Source of the DNA: an uncultured Poribacteria bacterium
GTDB taxonomy: Bacteria; Poribacteria; WGA-4E; WGA-3G
Reading direction: 5' to 3'
Length of the DNA stretch: 64,000 nt
Assembly (NCBI GenBank): GCA_951812525.1
Contig: OX638316.1
Span: forward strand, 3,590,506-3,654,505
Both the position numbers and the translations under genes were made by a program. The notes under the pieces were generated by a model. That model saw nothing but the letters and a program-made list of their open reading frames with translations, was not told the origin of the DNA and made no database searches. Positions 18,277-27,882 of this stretch are shown piece after piece (within the stretch, counting starts at the first letter, position 1; each line of letters opens with the position of its first letter).

Positions 18277-20688
18277 ATGCGATTCACCTATTTTTGGCCC
18301 GGATGGGCAGTTGCGCTCGGTATCGGCATTGCCATCGGCATAACCGTGTTCGTCTACTTCCGGGTGGCACGTCCTATGCCCCCGAGATATAGGGTTTTGC
18401 TCGTTGTGCTGCGGATCTTCGCAGCCGCAATATTGCTCGGTTGTCTGTTAGCTCCCATTGTTATTGAAAAAAAGGACATCACGCCACCGACACACCTCTC
18501 TATCTTGGTAGATACTTCGCGAAGTATGGAACTCGTCGATGTGCCTACTGATGAGATACCTAAGTCCAGACTGAGTCAGGTGAATCAGCTCCTATCTGAT
18601 GTTGAAGCGGAATTCCTTCAGTCGTTGCGAGATCGATTTGAGGTGCATCTCTATCCTTTCGATACAGGACTCCATCAAAGTGTTCTGCTTGCACAAAGTA
18701 TTGATGCCGAGATACCACAGTTTGAACCTGAAGGCGCGCTCACTGATATTGCTGGTGCTATACAAGAGGCCGCATCGACATGGAAAGGACAGCAGACTGC
18801 GGGTATTGTGCTTATTACAGATGGCGGACATAATTCTGGACAGTTCCCTTTAGCAGCGATTACTGCGTTGGAAGTGCCAGTCTATGCAGTGGGTATAGGT
18901 GCTGTAGAACCACCAAAGGACATCCAGATTCAACAAGTTGATTATGCCCCGATCGCCTACACAGACCACGAAAGCGTCATCCGCGTGAATGTAACGCAAA
19001 CCGGTTATACCGGCAAGACGACACGATTGTCTCTGCGTGATGTGAAGGGAAATACACTTATAGATGCAGCGACACTTACCTTTGACGCTAACACACAGTC
19101 TTCTACCGAGTCACTTAGGGAGAACACACAAGCGAATACCACCACCAAACAGGTGGTTGAACTGAAATTGACACCACAGACTGAGGGAAATTTTCAATAC
19201 ACTGTCGCACTTCCAGCACTTGATGGTGAATTAACAGAGGCGAACAATCAGAAGACGTTTTCTGTGAAGGTTGTAAAAGCAAAACTCAATGTATTCTATC
19301 TTGAAGGCAGACCGAGATGGGATTACACGTTCTTAAAACGCGCATTGGAGCGGGATCCAGATATTGAAGCGACTTGTGCAATCTTATCGGGTAGCAAATC
19401 AAGAGATAGGTTTGCTGATACAGTGCTTGAGCACTTAGATGGGTATTATCCACAATCTACATCGGCATCCGAAACACCGCGATTTCCTGAGACGCTCGTT
19501 GAACTCTCTAAATACGATGTGCTGATTTTAGGAGATTTGGGGGAAGTGCATCTTACCAAAGCGCAGCAGCTTGCCATTGTTGACTTTGTTGAGATGCAAG
19601 GCAAACCCATTATTTTTCTCTCCTCGGGGAACACGCTCGGTGTAAATGGGCTTAGGAACACGGAGTTGGCGCAGCTTCTGCCGATTGACATCCCGGCACG
19701 TGGGTGCCGTCCGCAAAACACAGAATTCACAGTAGAGTTGACCCAATCTGGGGCGTTTCATCCGATGCTCCAGATGAGTGATAGGCAGAGCACACAGAGA
19801 AATGACACCGAGGTGGCAGTCGGAAATAACGCTACCGTCTGGGAAAACGTCCCGGTCTCCTTATCTCGATCTTTTAGCGGATTCCGTCTCAGAGGCGGCG
19901 CAACCGCCCTTATGGAGAACGGAAAGGGGACACCTATTCTGGTTCTGCAGCGTGCGGGTTTAGGCAAGAGCCTCCTGATTGCAGCAGAAGGACTATGGAA
20001 TTGGCATTTCGGGGTTAAAACCTTTAAAGATAGTCGTTATCAAACGATTTATCCACGATTCTGGGCGCAGGTTTTACGATGGATGGCAACAGACACCGAT
20101 GATGAGAAACTTTATCTTTCTACAGATGCCGCAGCCTATACAATAGGCGATACAGCCAAGGTTACAGCATATCTGTATTCTGAAACCTATCAGCGGCAAA
20201 TGGGCGCGACGGTTCAGATTGAGGTTGCACCACCTGAAGGCGTACCCTTTCGACTCCAAATCCGCACCGCAACTGAGAACGCAAACGGGGTCATATCACA
20301 ACAGAATGCTACTGCAGATATTGGAAACCTCTATACTGCCCAATTTGAGTTACTACAGAAAGGAACTTACCGTATTCAGGCAATCGGTAAAAGTGGAAAT
20401 CTGACATTAGGCGAAGATCAGATTGACGTTTATGCCCACCCGCAGCTTGCCGAATTGGAAGCACCGCAACTCAATGAAACCTTGCTGAAACAGCTCGTGG
20501 AACAGACGGGTGGTGCATATTTTGCGATGGCAGAGGCGAGATCGCTTCCTGAGAATGTTGCTAATGTCCAAAACCCGGTATTCGTTGATGCCGAACGCGA
20601 ACTCTGGGCACATCCCCTGATTCTCATTGCAGTCGTCGGGCTATTAGGTACCGAATGGTTCTTGCGTAAGCGGATTGGGTTAATTTGA
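18277..20688 (+). CDS. Membrane-anchored VWA-domain protein with GATase-like region
   Basis: The 803-aa protein has two N-terminal membrane helices (WAVALGIGIAIGITVFVYF and LRIFAAAILLGCLLAPIVI). A von Willebrand A domain follows with the MIDAS motif DTSRS and TDGG (about 80-230). After a beta-sandwich region comes a flavodoxin/GATase-1-like part (LNVFYLEGRPRWDYTFLKRAL to about 490), and a final helix (LILIAVVGLLGTEWFL) lies close to the end. Such proteins occur with DUF4159 and DUF4175 proteins and a MoxR ATPase in planctomycete-like clusters. The first two partners follow here, but MoxR and DUF58 are absent. Confidence 0.8.
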   Translation: MRFTYFWPGWAVALGIGIAIGITVFVYFRVARPMPPRYRVLLVVLRIFAAAILLGCLLAPIVIEKKDITPPTHLSILVDTSRSMELVDVPTDEIPKSRLSQVNQLLSDVEAEFLQSLRDRFEVHLYPFDTGLHQSVLLAQSIDAEIPQFEPEGALTDIAGAIQEAASTWKGQQTAGIVLITDGGHNSGQFPLAAITALEVPVYAVGIGAVEPPKDIQIQQVDYAPIAYTDHESVIRVNVTQTGYTGKTTRLSLRDVKGNTLIDAATLTFDANTQSSTESLRENTQANTTTKQVVELKLTPQTEGNFQYTVALPALDGELTEANNQKTFSVKVVKAKLNVFYLEGRPRWDYTFLKRALERDPDIEATCAILSGSKSRDRFADTVLEHLDGYYPQSTSASETPRFPETLVELSKYDVLILGDLGEVHLTKAQQLAIVDFVEMQGKPIIFLSSGNTLGVNGLRNTELAQLLPIDIPARGCRPQNTEFTVELTQSGAFHPMLQMSDRQSTQRNDTEVAVGNNATVWENVPVSLSRSFSGFRLRGGATALMENGKGTPILVLQRAGLGKSLLIAAEGLWNWHFGVKTFKDSRYQTIYPRFWAQVLRWMATDTDDEKLYLSTDAAAYTIGDTAKVTAYLYSETYQRQMGATVQIEVAPPEGVPFRLQIRTATENANGVISQQNATADIGNLYTAQFELLQKGTYRIQAIGKSGNLTLGEDQIDVYAHPQLAELEAPQLNETLLKQLVEQTGGAYFAMAEARSLPENVANVQNPVFVDAERELWAHPLILIAVVGLLGTEWFLRKRIGLI

Positions 20689-20842
20689 TAACGTTTGCCG
20701 TGTGGAAACGCTTCACCTCCACTTCTCGCTCTTGGTAGGCGATGTTTCTATCTTCGCTGGTCTTGTGTAAAAGGCGTTGGTGGGACCAACCCTGTAGACA
20801 GTATGTATATCTTATAGTACGACGGAAAAAGTGATATATTTT

Positions 20843-21520
20843 ATGGGACAATTAATAAAATGGCGACTTCCTTTTTTTTTGTGTTGCTTTCTGCTTTATA
20901 CAACAATTGGCACGCCAGAAGTCGGTGAAAAGTTCACTATCGCTCAGATCCATTACGGCGGTGGCGGGGACTGGTACGGGGACGCAACAACAATTAAGAA
21001 TTGGCTCCATCTCCTCCGCTCGCGAACGGATATTGAAACAGCCGAAGATAGAGTCATCCTTAAACTAACAGATCACACACTTTACCAATATCCGATGCTC
21101 TATCTTGTAGGACACGGAAATATCCGATTGACAGAAAGCGAAGTTGAAATTTTGCGGGACTATCTCATGAACGGTGGATTTCTGTTCGCCAACGACGATT
21201 ATGGACTTAACGAGAGTTTCCGACGTGAAATCCGAAGGGTGTTCCCCGATCAGGAATTACAACCTATACCCAACACACACCTGATTTACCGATGCTTCTA
21301 CGAACTGAAAGGGTTACCTAAAATTCACGAACACGACAGCGAACCCGCACAAGGATTTGGACTCTTTCACGATGGAAGAATGGTCCTTTACTACGTTTAC
21401 AGTGCTGACATCGGCGATGGTCTTGAGGATGCGGATGTACATCCGGAGGATACCCCGCAAGTCCGTGAACTCGCGGCAAAAATGGCAGTTAATATCGCTG
21501 TCTATGTCTTAACTCACTAA
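20843..21520 (+). CDS. DUF4159 domain protein
   Basis: After a hydrophobic N-terminus (LPFFLCCFLLYTTIGTP) the protein shows the DUF4159 signature: AQIHYGGGGDWYGDATTIKNW, YPMLYLVGHGNI, LRDYLMNGGFLFANDDYG and a C-terminal AAKMAVNIAVYVLTH. The domain is GATase-like and, in known clusters, is co-encoded with VWA and DUF4175 proteins of the envelope. The role is not established. ATG 20843 is chosen over the in-frame GTG at 20831 because both lack a clear Shine-Dalgarno and ATG fits the signal peptide better. Confidence 0.85.
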   Translation: MGQLIKWRLPFFLCCFLLYTTIGTPEVGEKFTIAQIHYGGGGDWYGDATTIKNWLHLLRSRTDIETAEDRVILKLTDHTLYQYPMLYLVGHGNIRLTESEVEILRDYLMNGGFLFANDDYGLNESFRREIRRVFPDQELQPIPNTHLIYRCFYELKGLPKIHEHDSEPAQGFGLFHDGRMVLYYVYSADIGDGLEDADVHPEDTPQVRELAAKMAVNIAVYVLTH

Positions 21521-21548
21521 TAACGTGGAGATTGGTAAAAAGACTTGT

Positions 21549-21619
21549 ACCGCAAACTGTTAGTTTGCGATCTCTCTGCGTTTACTTAGCACGGCACAAA
21601 CTAAAAGTTTGTGCTACAA
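21549..21619. repeat. Two AAACT/AGTTT palindromes
   Basis: GCAAACTGTTAGTTTGC (about 21553-21569) and CACAAACTAAAAGTTTGTG (about 21595-21613), the second followed by CTACAAT. The same types recur at 36.26, 47.35 and 47.41 kb. The trailing TACAAT could serve as a -10 box, but no matching -35 is visible. Confidence 0.65.
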
Positions 21620-21655
21620 TGACCTATTTGACTGACGACTGACAACTATTAAGCT

Positions 21656-24600
21656 ATGAACACAGAAAATGTAAACCGTGCTTACGAAAACTTAATCGCG
21701 CAGCTTCGTACTATTCGGAGGCAGTGGCGATGGCTCATCTTCTCAGAGGGGTTGTTGATGTGTGTCGGCATCCTTGCCCTTGTGATGGCAGTTGTCTTCA
21801 TCGCTTTGGCACTTAGCTTGCGAACAGGGCAGTTCTCTTTCTCGCACTGGATACGCATCGGTATTCTGATGTTATCAATAGGTATTGCCATCTACGCTGT
21901 GCTCCGGACGCTTGTTCTGCCGCTCCGGCGCAAGTTGACAGACGCAGCGGTCGCAGCACGCCTTGAATCTGTACAGACGGAAACCGAGTTCGCATCCGAA
22001 AACCGGATCCTTAGTGCTGTACAACTCCAGAAAACATTAGCCAACAATCCACTCGGATACGCACCGGAATTTATTGAACACCTCATTGTTCAAACCAGTA
22101 CGGATATGGAACAGGTGCGAACCAAACAGGTGTTTCAGTCCGAATTTCGGAGAATTAGACGAAATGGAGGGATTGCTGTTGCCGGTTTCGTATTTCTGTT
22201 CATCACACATCTTCTTCTACCTACTGCTTTCGTAGACTTCGCACACTCCTTTAAAGCTTTGCCAGCGACCCTACAAGTGGATCCCGAAAATCTGGAAAAA
22301 TCCATTCATATTACGGAAATCCAGCCCGGCAGCATTCAAATTGAGCGCGGTACTGATGTTAACATCACAGCAAAGGTAGATGGACACTTCGGCGCGCCTG
22401 TAGAACTCTATTACCGCGTCGGGACAGTAGGTGAGGCTGCGTTGACGACAAAATGGCAATCGTTATCAATGCAACGGATGTCTGCCGACGTAGAACGGAG
22501 TTTGCAGATTTCCGACTCTTCTGAGCCGTACAGCGTAGGTCTTGAAAAGGTGAGTCGTCCACTCCAATACTATGTCTCCGTCAAAGGGGTGGTTTCCGCA
22601 CAGTATCAATTAACAATCAGCAACGAGCCAGTTGTCACACGGTTCCAATATCGGCTCAACTATCCTGCCTACACGCAGCTACAACCCCAAACACTTCCGG
22701 CAAATGCCGGTGATATTCAGACGCTCTTCGGAACCGAGGTAGTGTTCACTGCGGAAAGCAACAAACCGCTTGAGAAGGCATCCCTTGTGTTTGAGGTGTC
22801 TGGTGATGTTTCGTTAGAGATTATAGGACAGCCTGAACAGCGATCTAGTACACAATCGGCAGAAGATGGACAGATACCACGGATATCTCCTGTGCCTCGC
22901 ATAATGCAAGGATCTTTTATTGCACAGCAGAGCGGAAATTATCGTATCCATATCACCGACATTGACGGTTTCACGAATCGTGACCCCGTTAACTATACAC
23001 TCACTGTTTTTGAGGATGCTGTCCCTGACGTCTCTATCGTTGCGCCTGCGCGGGATACCGTTTTGGACAATACAATGTTGGTGGAATTGAACGTCGAGGC
23101 TACTGATGACTACGGTATACAGGAACTCCAACTCGTGTATCGGGTCGAAGTTGAGGGTGCTGAAGAAGTGAATGTGCCGTTGAAACGCTGGAATGTTGAA
23201 GGTGCTGATGTCCGCAGGTCGGTTTTCCTGACATACACGTGGGACGTGGATCAAATTGGTATTTTCCCGGGTGAGACACTGGCGTATTACGTTCAAGCTT
23301 TGGACAACGATAACGTCTCAGGACCGAATATCGGTAAATCGCATACTTACACGCTCCGATTTCCGTCCCTCTCCGAATTGTACGACGCAGTTGCAACTGA
23401 ACAGGAAGCTGAACAGCGCGGACTTGACGAACTTTTTGACGAGCAGGCAGATACCACCGGATTGGTTGATGACCTCCTTGATACCATGAAGACACTAAGC
23501 AGAAAGAATCAGGAACTCACGCGCACCGATGAGAACCTCATGCAACAGGTGCTTGAAAACCAGAAACGGATTGAGCAGACAGCACAGCAATTGGTCGAAG
23601 ATATGAAAGAGACCGTGAAACAGATGGAGCAGAATCAACTCTTTGACGCTGAGACCATTGAGAAGTATCAAGAACTGCAAGATCTGATGGAGAAAGCACT
23701 CTCTGAAGAACATAAGGAGATTTTGAGGAAGTTATCTGAGGCGATGGCGAAACAGCAGATGGATGAACAACAAGCATCTATGCAGGAAGCGAATCTCAGC
23801 CAAGAGCAATTTTTACAGCAATTAGAACGCGCCAAAGCACTCTACGAACAAATCCTGCTTCAGCAAGAATTGGAAGCCGCTGCGAAGCAGGCAGCAGCGC
23901 TCGCTGAACAGCAGAAGGCGTTGATGGACACATTAGAAGCGTCTACGGCATCTGCACCTTTGAGTGACCTTGCGCAAAAGGAAGATAGAATCGGTGAAGA
24001 ATTTGGACAACTCAGTGAAAAATTGGAGAAACTCGGCACTGAGATGAAAGAACTCGCTCAGAACAGCCAGAACGCGCCACCGCAGGTAGAGCGGATCGCA
24101 GATGAAATCCTGCGCCTCAACCAGTTTACTCAGGAATACAAACTTCCTGAAATGCTTGATGCTACCAGTGACAGTCTACGAAGTGGACAGAACAGTGAGG
24201 CACTCGAATCCGGACGAGGCGCACAACAGACTTTGACGGAACTCGCCCAAGGTTTAGATAACGCTTTGGCATTCATGGAAGGCGCAAACGCAAACGAAAC
24301 CTTAACTGTGATGCGCGAAGCCGTTGAAAGTGGGCTCCATCTCTCTCATCTCCATGAAGAGGTTATCACACAAACGAACGACATCCTCACCGGCGGGCAG
24401 TCTGGTGCTTATATCCAGAATGAAGTCTTGAGATTACAAAAACTCGCAGCCAATGAACTAACCACGGCTGAAGGGATTACGCAACTTTCGAGCAAACTTT
24501 GGGAATTAGGGAATCGGCAGATAGAGGTGCCGCCTGAAGTTGTTTGGCATCTCAACGCCTCAAACGACGCACTCTCTCGTGCTGCGCGCGCTTTAGAGGA

Positions 24601-25273
24601 TAGACAACCCAGCCTTGCGATCCCCATCCAAAAAACCGCACTCGCCGATCTCAATCAAGCAATCTTTGAACTGCTTGACGCAATGGCACAGATGAACCAG
24701 CAGATGGATGCCAGCGGATTAGAAAACATGATGCAGCAGCTACAGCAACTCGCCGAAAGTCAAGACCAGTTGAACCAGATGGCGCAGCAGTTAAGTCAAC
24801 AGATGCGAGAACAAGGTCAAACTCCAGGGCTCGAACAGATGGTGCAGCAGCTCGCTGCCCAACAGCAGATGATCCGGGAAGCAGCTGAACGTCTCGCAGA
24901 ACGTACGGAACAGATGGCACAGATGCTTGGCAGTCTTGAGGATGTCGCGCAAGAGATGACCGAGGTGGAAAAGTCGCTTCAGCAAGGCAGGCTTGATCAG
25001 GATGTTCTCGATAGACAAGCGCAAATTTTGACTCGGATGCTTGATAGTTTAAAGTCGCTTCAGAAACGAGATGTCGGTAAGCAGCGCAAAGCCGAAGTGG
25101 CACAAAGTTCTTCAGCACCGGCGCAGGAGGTCCCGCCTTTGCATCCCGAATTACTCGAAATCGTTCGGAAGTTGGAAACCGCGCCGAATGCCAAGGAATT
25201 TGAGGATATTCCATTTCAGTATCGCGAGCAATTAAGGCGTTACTTTAAGGCACTCTCTCAAAAGCGACAGTAA
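21656..25273 (+). CDS. Large DUF4175-like membrane protein with long coiled coil
   Basis: The 1205-aa protein has two N-terminal membrane helices (LMCVGILALVMAVVFIALAL, IGILMLSIGIAIYAVL) and a third near residue 175 (GIAVAGFVFLFITHLLL). Beta-sandwich domains fill about 200-580. From ~590 to 1170 it is an extended Gln/Glu-rich coiled coil, with MAQMNQQMDA and many LAEQQ-type heptads. This layout resembles DUF4175 proteins. It closes the VWA-DUF4159-DUF4175 trio and is probably a structural envelope protein. It starts 135 nt after DUF4159, behind two short palindromes. Confidence 0.75.
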   Translation: MNTENVNRAYENLIAQLRTIRRQWRWLIFSEGLLMCVGILALVMAVVFIALALSLRTGQFSFSHWIRIGILMLSIGIAIYAVLRTLVLPLRRKLTDAAVAARLESVQTETEFASENRILSAVQLQKTLANNPLGYAPEFIEHLIVQTSTDMEQVRTKQVFQSEFRRIRRNGGIAVAGFVFLFITHLLLPTAFVDFAHSFKALPATLQVDPENLEKSIHITEIQPGSIQIERGTDVNITAKVDGHFGAPVELYYRVGTVGEAALTTKWQSLSMQRMSADVERSLQISDSSEPYSVGLEKVSRPLQYYVSVKGVVSAQYQLTISNEPVVTRFQYRLNYPAYTQLQPQTLPANAGDIQTLFGTEVVFTAESNKPLEKASLVFEVSGDVSLEIIGQPEQRSSTQSAEDGQIPRISPVPRIMQGSFIAQQSGNYRIHITDIDGFTNRDPVNYTLTVFEDAVPDVSIVAPARDTVLDNTMLVELNVEATDDYGIQELQLVYRVEVEGAEEVNVPLKRWNVEGADVRRSVFLTYTWDVDQIGIFPGETLAYYVQALDNDNVSGPNIGKSHTYTLRFPSLSELYDAVATEQEAEQRGLDELFDEQADTTGLVDDLLDTMKTLSRKNQELTRTDENLMQQVLENQKRIEQTAQQLVEDMKETVKQMEQNQLFDAETIEKYQELQDLMEKALSEEHKEILRKLSEAMAKQQMDEQQASMQEANLSQEQFLQQLERAKALYEQILLQQELEAAAKQAAALAEQQKALMDTLEASTASAPLSDLAQKEDRIGEEFGQLSEKLEKLGTEMKELAQNSQNAPPQVERIADEILRLNQFTQEYKLPEMLDATSDSLRSGQNSEALESGRGAQQTLTELAQGLDNALAFMEGANANETLTVMREAVESGLHLSHLHEEVITQTNDILTGGQSGAYIQNEVLRLQKLAANELTTAEGITQLSSKLWELGNRQIEVPPEVVWHLNASNDALSRAARALEDRQPSLAIPIQKTALADLNQAIFELLDAMAQMNQQMDASGLENMMQQLQQLAESQDQLNQMAQQLSQQMREQGQTPGLEQMVQQLAAQQQMIREAAERLAERTEQMAQMLGSLEDVAQEMTEVEKSLQQGRLDQDVLDRQAQILTRMLDSLKSLQKRDVGKQRKAEVAQSSSAPAQEVPPLHPELLEIVRKLETAPNAKEFEDIPFQYREQLRRYFKALSQKRQ

Positions 25274-25401
25274 TCTCATTCGGCTGTGGGCAAAATGGCC
25301 TGCGCCTCGGTAGGGGAGTTTCCTAACTTCGCCGGTCCGTGATGTATAAATACTTATAATATCGGCTATAATCCGAATTCGCAATTGTGAGGAGCCACAG
25401 C

Positions 25402-26610
25402 ATGCTTAATCAAGTAAGAAAGCAAAGAATAAGCATCTCGCGCCGGAGCTTCTTGAAGGATGTAACCACAAGCACTATTGCCACTGCGATGGCACCTAAC
25501 GTCTTGATCGGCAGTACGCTTGCCTTTGGAGCCCAAACGAATCGGTCAGGCTCCCGTGCGAAGGTTCAATACAATACTAAGGAGAAAAAAATGAAAACAG
25601 CAGTGAGCATTGTTGAAGATGCGTTTTACATTAATGGTGAAATTACCTATCCGGGACGTTTCTACCAAGATAATAAAATCGAGGGATTGCTCATCAACAC
25701 CCGCATGGTGCAGGGTATCTTCGATGATCGGAACCCGGAGACTGTTCACCTATGGGAATATCCCGATACAGGTGAATGGGATGCTGAGCGCAATACCCGT
25801 GAATTTTTAGCGGCTATGCCGACGTGGCGTGCCCACGGCGTATTAGCCTTTACAATTAACCTTCAAGGCGGCAGTCCCGAAGGCTACTCTAAAGCACAAC
25901 CGTGGCATAACTCAGGCATAGAGGCGGATGGAAGCCTCAACCCGGATTATCTGTCGCGACTTGAACGCATCATCGACTTTGCCGACGCGCTCGGTATGGT
26001 TGTCATTCTCGGATATTTCTATTTTGGGCAAGACCATCGACTGACAGACGAAAACGCCGTCAAACAGGCTGTAGACAACGCAACCGGATGGATTTTTGAC
26101 AAGGGCTATACCAACGTTATCGTTGAGGTTAACAACGAATGTAACGTCAGATATTCACACGAAATCCTACAACCGCATCGGGTACATGAATTGATTGAAC
26201 GGGTGAAAGCGACGACACGCAATGGGGATAGATTCCTTGTAGGGACCAGTTACGGCGGTGGCAGGGTGCCACTCGAAAATGTTGTCGGTTCCTCCGATTT
26301 CCTACTTGTCCACGGAAACGGCGTGAGCGATCCGAACCGTATTATTTCCATGGTTCAGGAAACGCGCCAGGTCTCCGGTTACCGTCCGATGCCGATTCTC
26401 TTTAACGAGGACGACCACTTTAATTTCGATAAACCGCTAAATAACTTCGTCGCTGCTGTAAGTCAATACGCCTCGTGGGGCTACTTCGATCCGGGTGAAA
26501 ATGACTATTGCAACGGTTATCAATCCGTGCCAGTACAATGGCAACTCAACACACCTCGCAAACAAGCCTTTTTTCAGAAGGCTCGCGACATCACCGGATT
26601 TGATGCTTAG
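25402..26610 (+). CDS. Tat-exported glycoside-hydrolase-like TIM barrel
   Basis: The N-terminus has a twin-arginine signal (SRRSFLKDV, Arg 14-15) and a hydrophobic stretch ending near ALAFGAQ. The mature part reads like clan [35 protein letters not shown], and an Asn-Glu pair after strand 4 (IVEVNNECN), the usual acid/base position. LFNEDDH could hold the nucleophile. The substrate is unknown. An in-frame ATG at 25591 has its own AAGGAG at 25579-25584, so a shorter form lacking the Tat signal is possible. GAGGAG precedes the first ATG. Confidence 0.75.
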   Translation: MLNQVRKQRISISRRSFLKDVTTSTIATAMAPNVLIGSTLAFGAQTNRSGSRAKVQYNTKEKKMKTAVSIVEDAFYINGEITYPGRFYQDNKIEGLLINTRMVQGIFDDRNPETVHLWEYPDTGEWDAERNTREFLAAMPTWRAHGVLAFTINLQGGSPEGYSKAQPWHNSGIEADGSLNPDYLSRLERIIDFADALGMVVILGYFYFGQDHRLTDENAVKQAVDNATGWIFDKGYTNVIVEVNNECNVRYSHEILQPHRVHELIERVKATTRNGDRFLVGTSYGGGRVPLENVVGSSDFLLVHGNGVSDPNRIISMVQETRQVSGYRPMPILFNEDDHFNFDKPLNNFVAAVSQYASWGYFDPGENDYCNGYQSVPVQWQLNTPRKQAFFQKARDITGFDA

Positions 26611-26647
26611 ACCTATCTATGTTTATAGAGAAAGAGGAACACCGAAA

Positions 26648-27415
26648 ATGCCACAAATTGATCCAACTTATTTTGCCATTGTTGTTGCTGTCGCTATTAT
26701 GCTTGGGACGAGCGTTAGGATCCTAAAAGAATATGAGCGTGCGGTTATCTTCCGTCTCGGACGCTTAACCTCGACCCGCGGTCCTGGACTTGTCTTTATG
26801 ATTCCGTTCTGGATTGAACGCATGCAACGCATCAGCCTGCGGGTTATCGTCAACGATGTCACCCCACAAGACGTGATTACAAAGGATAATGTCTCTGTGA
26901 GCGTTAACGCCGTACTTACTTTCAGGGTAACAGAACCTAACAGGGCGGTAATCGAGGTGGAAGACTTCGGTTTTGCTATTGCCCAAACCGCACAAACGAC
27001 GCTCCGCAGTGTGCTTGGACGTGCGGAACTCGATGACCTACTCTCGGAACGCGAGAAGTTAAATCAGGATTTAGAGGAGATCATCAAAAAGCATTGTGAA
27101 CCGTGGGGGGTTGAAGTGCTGGCGATGGAGATCAAACACGTTGATCTCCCTGTTGAGATGCAACGTGCAATGGCAAAACAGGCGGAAGCGGAACGGGAAC
27201 GCCGCGCCAAAGTTACACACGCCGAAGGTGAATTTGAGTCTGCCGAGGTGCTAACCAATGCCGCCGAAATCCTTAGCAGGGTTCCGACTGCCGTCCAACT
27301 CAGGTTCCTTCAGGCGTTGGTAGAGGTTAGTGCGGAGAAGAACTCGACCATGGTTTTCCCAATTCCGATAGACCTGCTCAGCCCGTTCATTGATAAGTTG
27401 AAGGATGAGAATTAG
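26648..27415 (+). CDS. SPFH/Band 7 (slipin-type stomatin) protein
   Basis: The 255-aa protein has one N-terminal membrane segment ([16 protein letters not shown]) and the slipin core: [43 protein letters not shown] and a C-terminal coiled coil [15 protein letters not shown]. Slipins form membrane microdomain scaffolds and often pair with a NfeD protease, which is not seen here. It follows the glycosidase-like gene by 37 nt with GAGGAAC before the ATG. Confidence 0.93.
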   Translation: MPQIDPTYFAIVVAVAIMLGTSVRILKEYERAVIFRLGRLTSTRGPGLVFMIPFWIERMQRISLRVIVNDVTPQDVITKDNVSVSVNAVLTFRVTEPNRAVIEVEDFGFAIAQTAQTTLRSVLGRAELDDLLSEREKLNQDLEEIIKKHCEPWGVEVLAMEIKHVDLPVEMQRAMAKQAEAERERRAKVTHAEGEFESAEVLTNAAEILSRVPTAVQLRFLQALVEVSAEKNSTMVFPIPIDLLSPFIDKLKDEN

Positions 27416-27882
27416 CGGAAATTTGGGCGTTGGTTGTTAGTGTTGGTGGGCGTTGGTTGTTAGTGTTGGGCTGAAAATGTTGCTTCATTGAATTTCAATA
27501 AATATAAGAGTTTATCGCTCTTTTTTCATAGATAGGTAACCGAAATATCAAGTCCTAAACTACATGTTGCGTTTTTATTAGTCTGTTTTATCTTTGTTTT
27601 GGTAAAATCGTAGGTTGGGTTGAACGGGTAAGAACGAAAGGTTAGCAAGGCGAGGACAAACGACACTTAATTTATATCTATGTCATTGCATAGAACCCAG
27701 TGAAACCCAACACTGTCCTTTGAATATTTTATGAATTTTGTGGATGGAGTTGGGTTTCACTACGTTTTGGCGGTGTATGACGCTGTGTTGGTGTTGAGGC
27801 GCGTTTTGAATGTTAGCATCTGATTTCTAAGTATCGTTCAACCCAACCTACGAATACTGAATAACGCTATTTGAAAACGAGC
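27416..27882. repeat. Nested inverted-repeat element in a 467-bp intergenic region
   Basis: Next to the slipin stop is a direct repeat of GGGCGTTGGTTGTTAGTG. Farther on, a 16-bp perfect inverted repeat, GTAGGTTGGGTTGAAC (27610-27625) and its complement (27836-27851), encloses a second perfect 13-bp inverted repeat (27699-27711 / 27749-27761, AGTGAAACCCAAC). The ~242-bp unit has no coding frame and looks like a non-autonomous element or a large structured repeat. A GTTGGGTTTCGC...ACCCAACCTAC fragment of the same kind is at 5715-5743. Confidence 0.7.

Noticed and set aside
26495-26647. 51-residue N-terminal extension of the slipin
   Set aside because: It lies in the end of the glycosidase-like gene in another frame. 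ATG 26648 has a Shine-Dalgarno and gives the normal slipin start.
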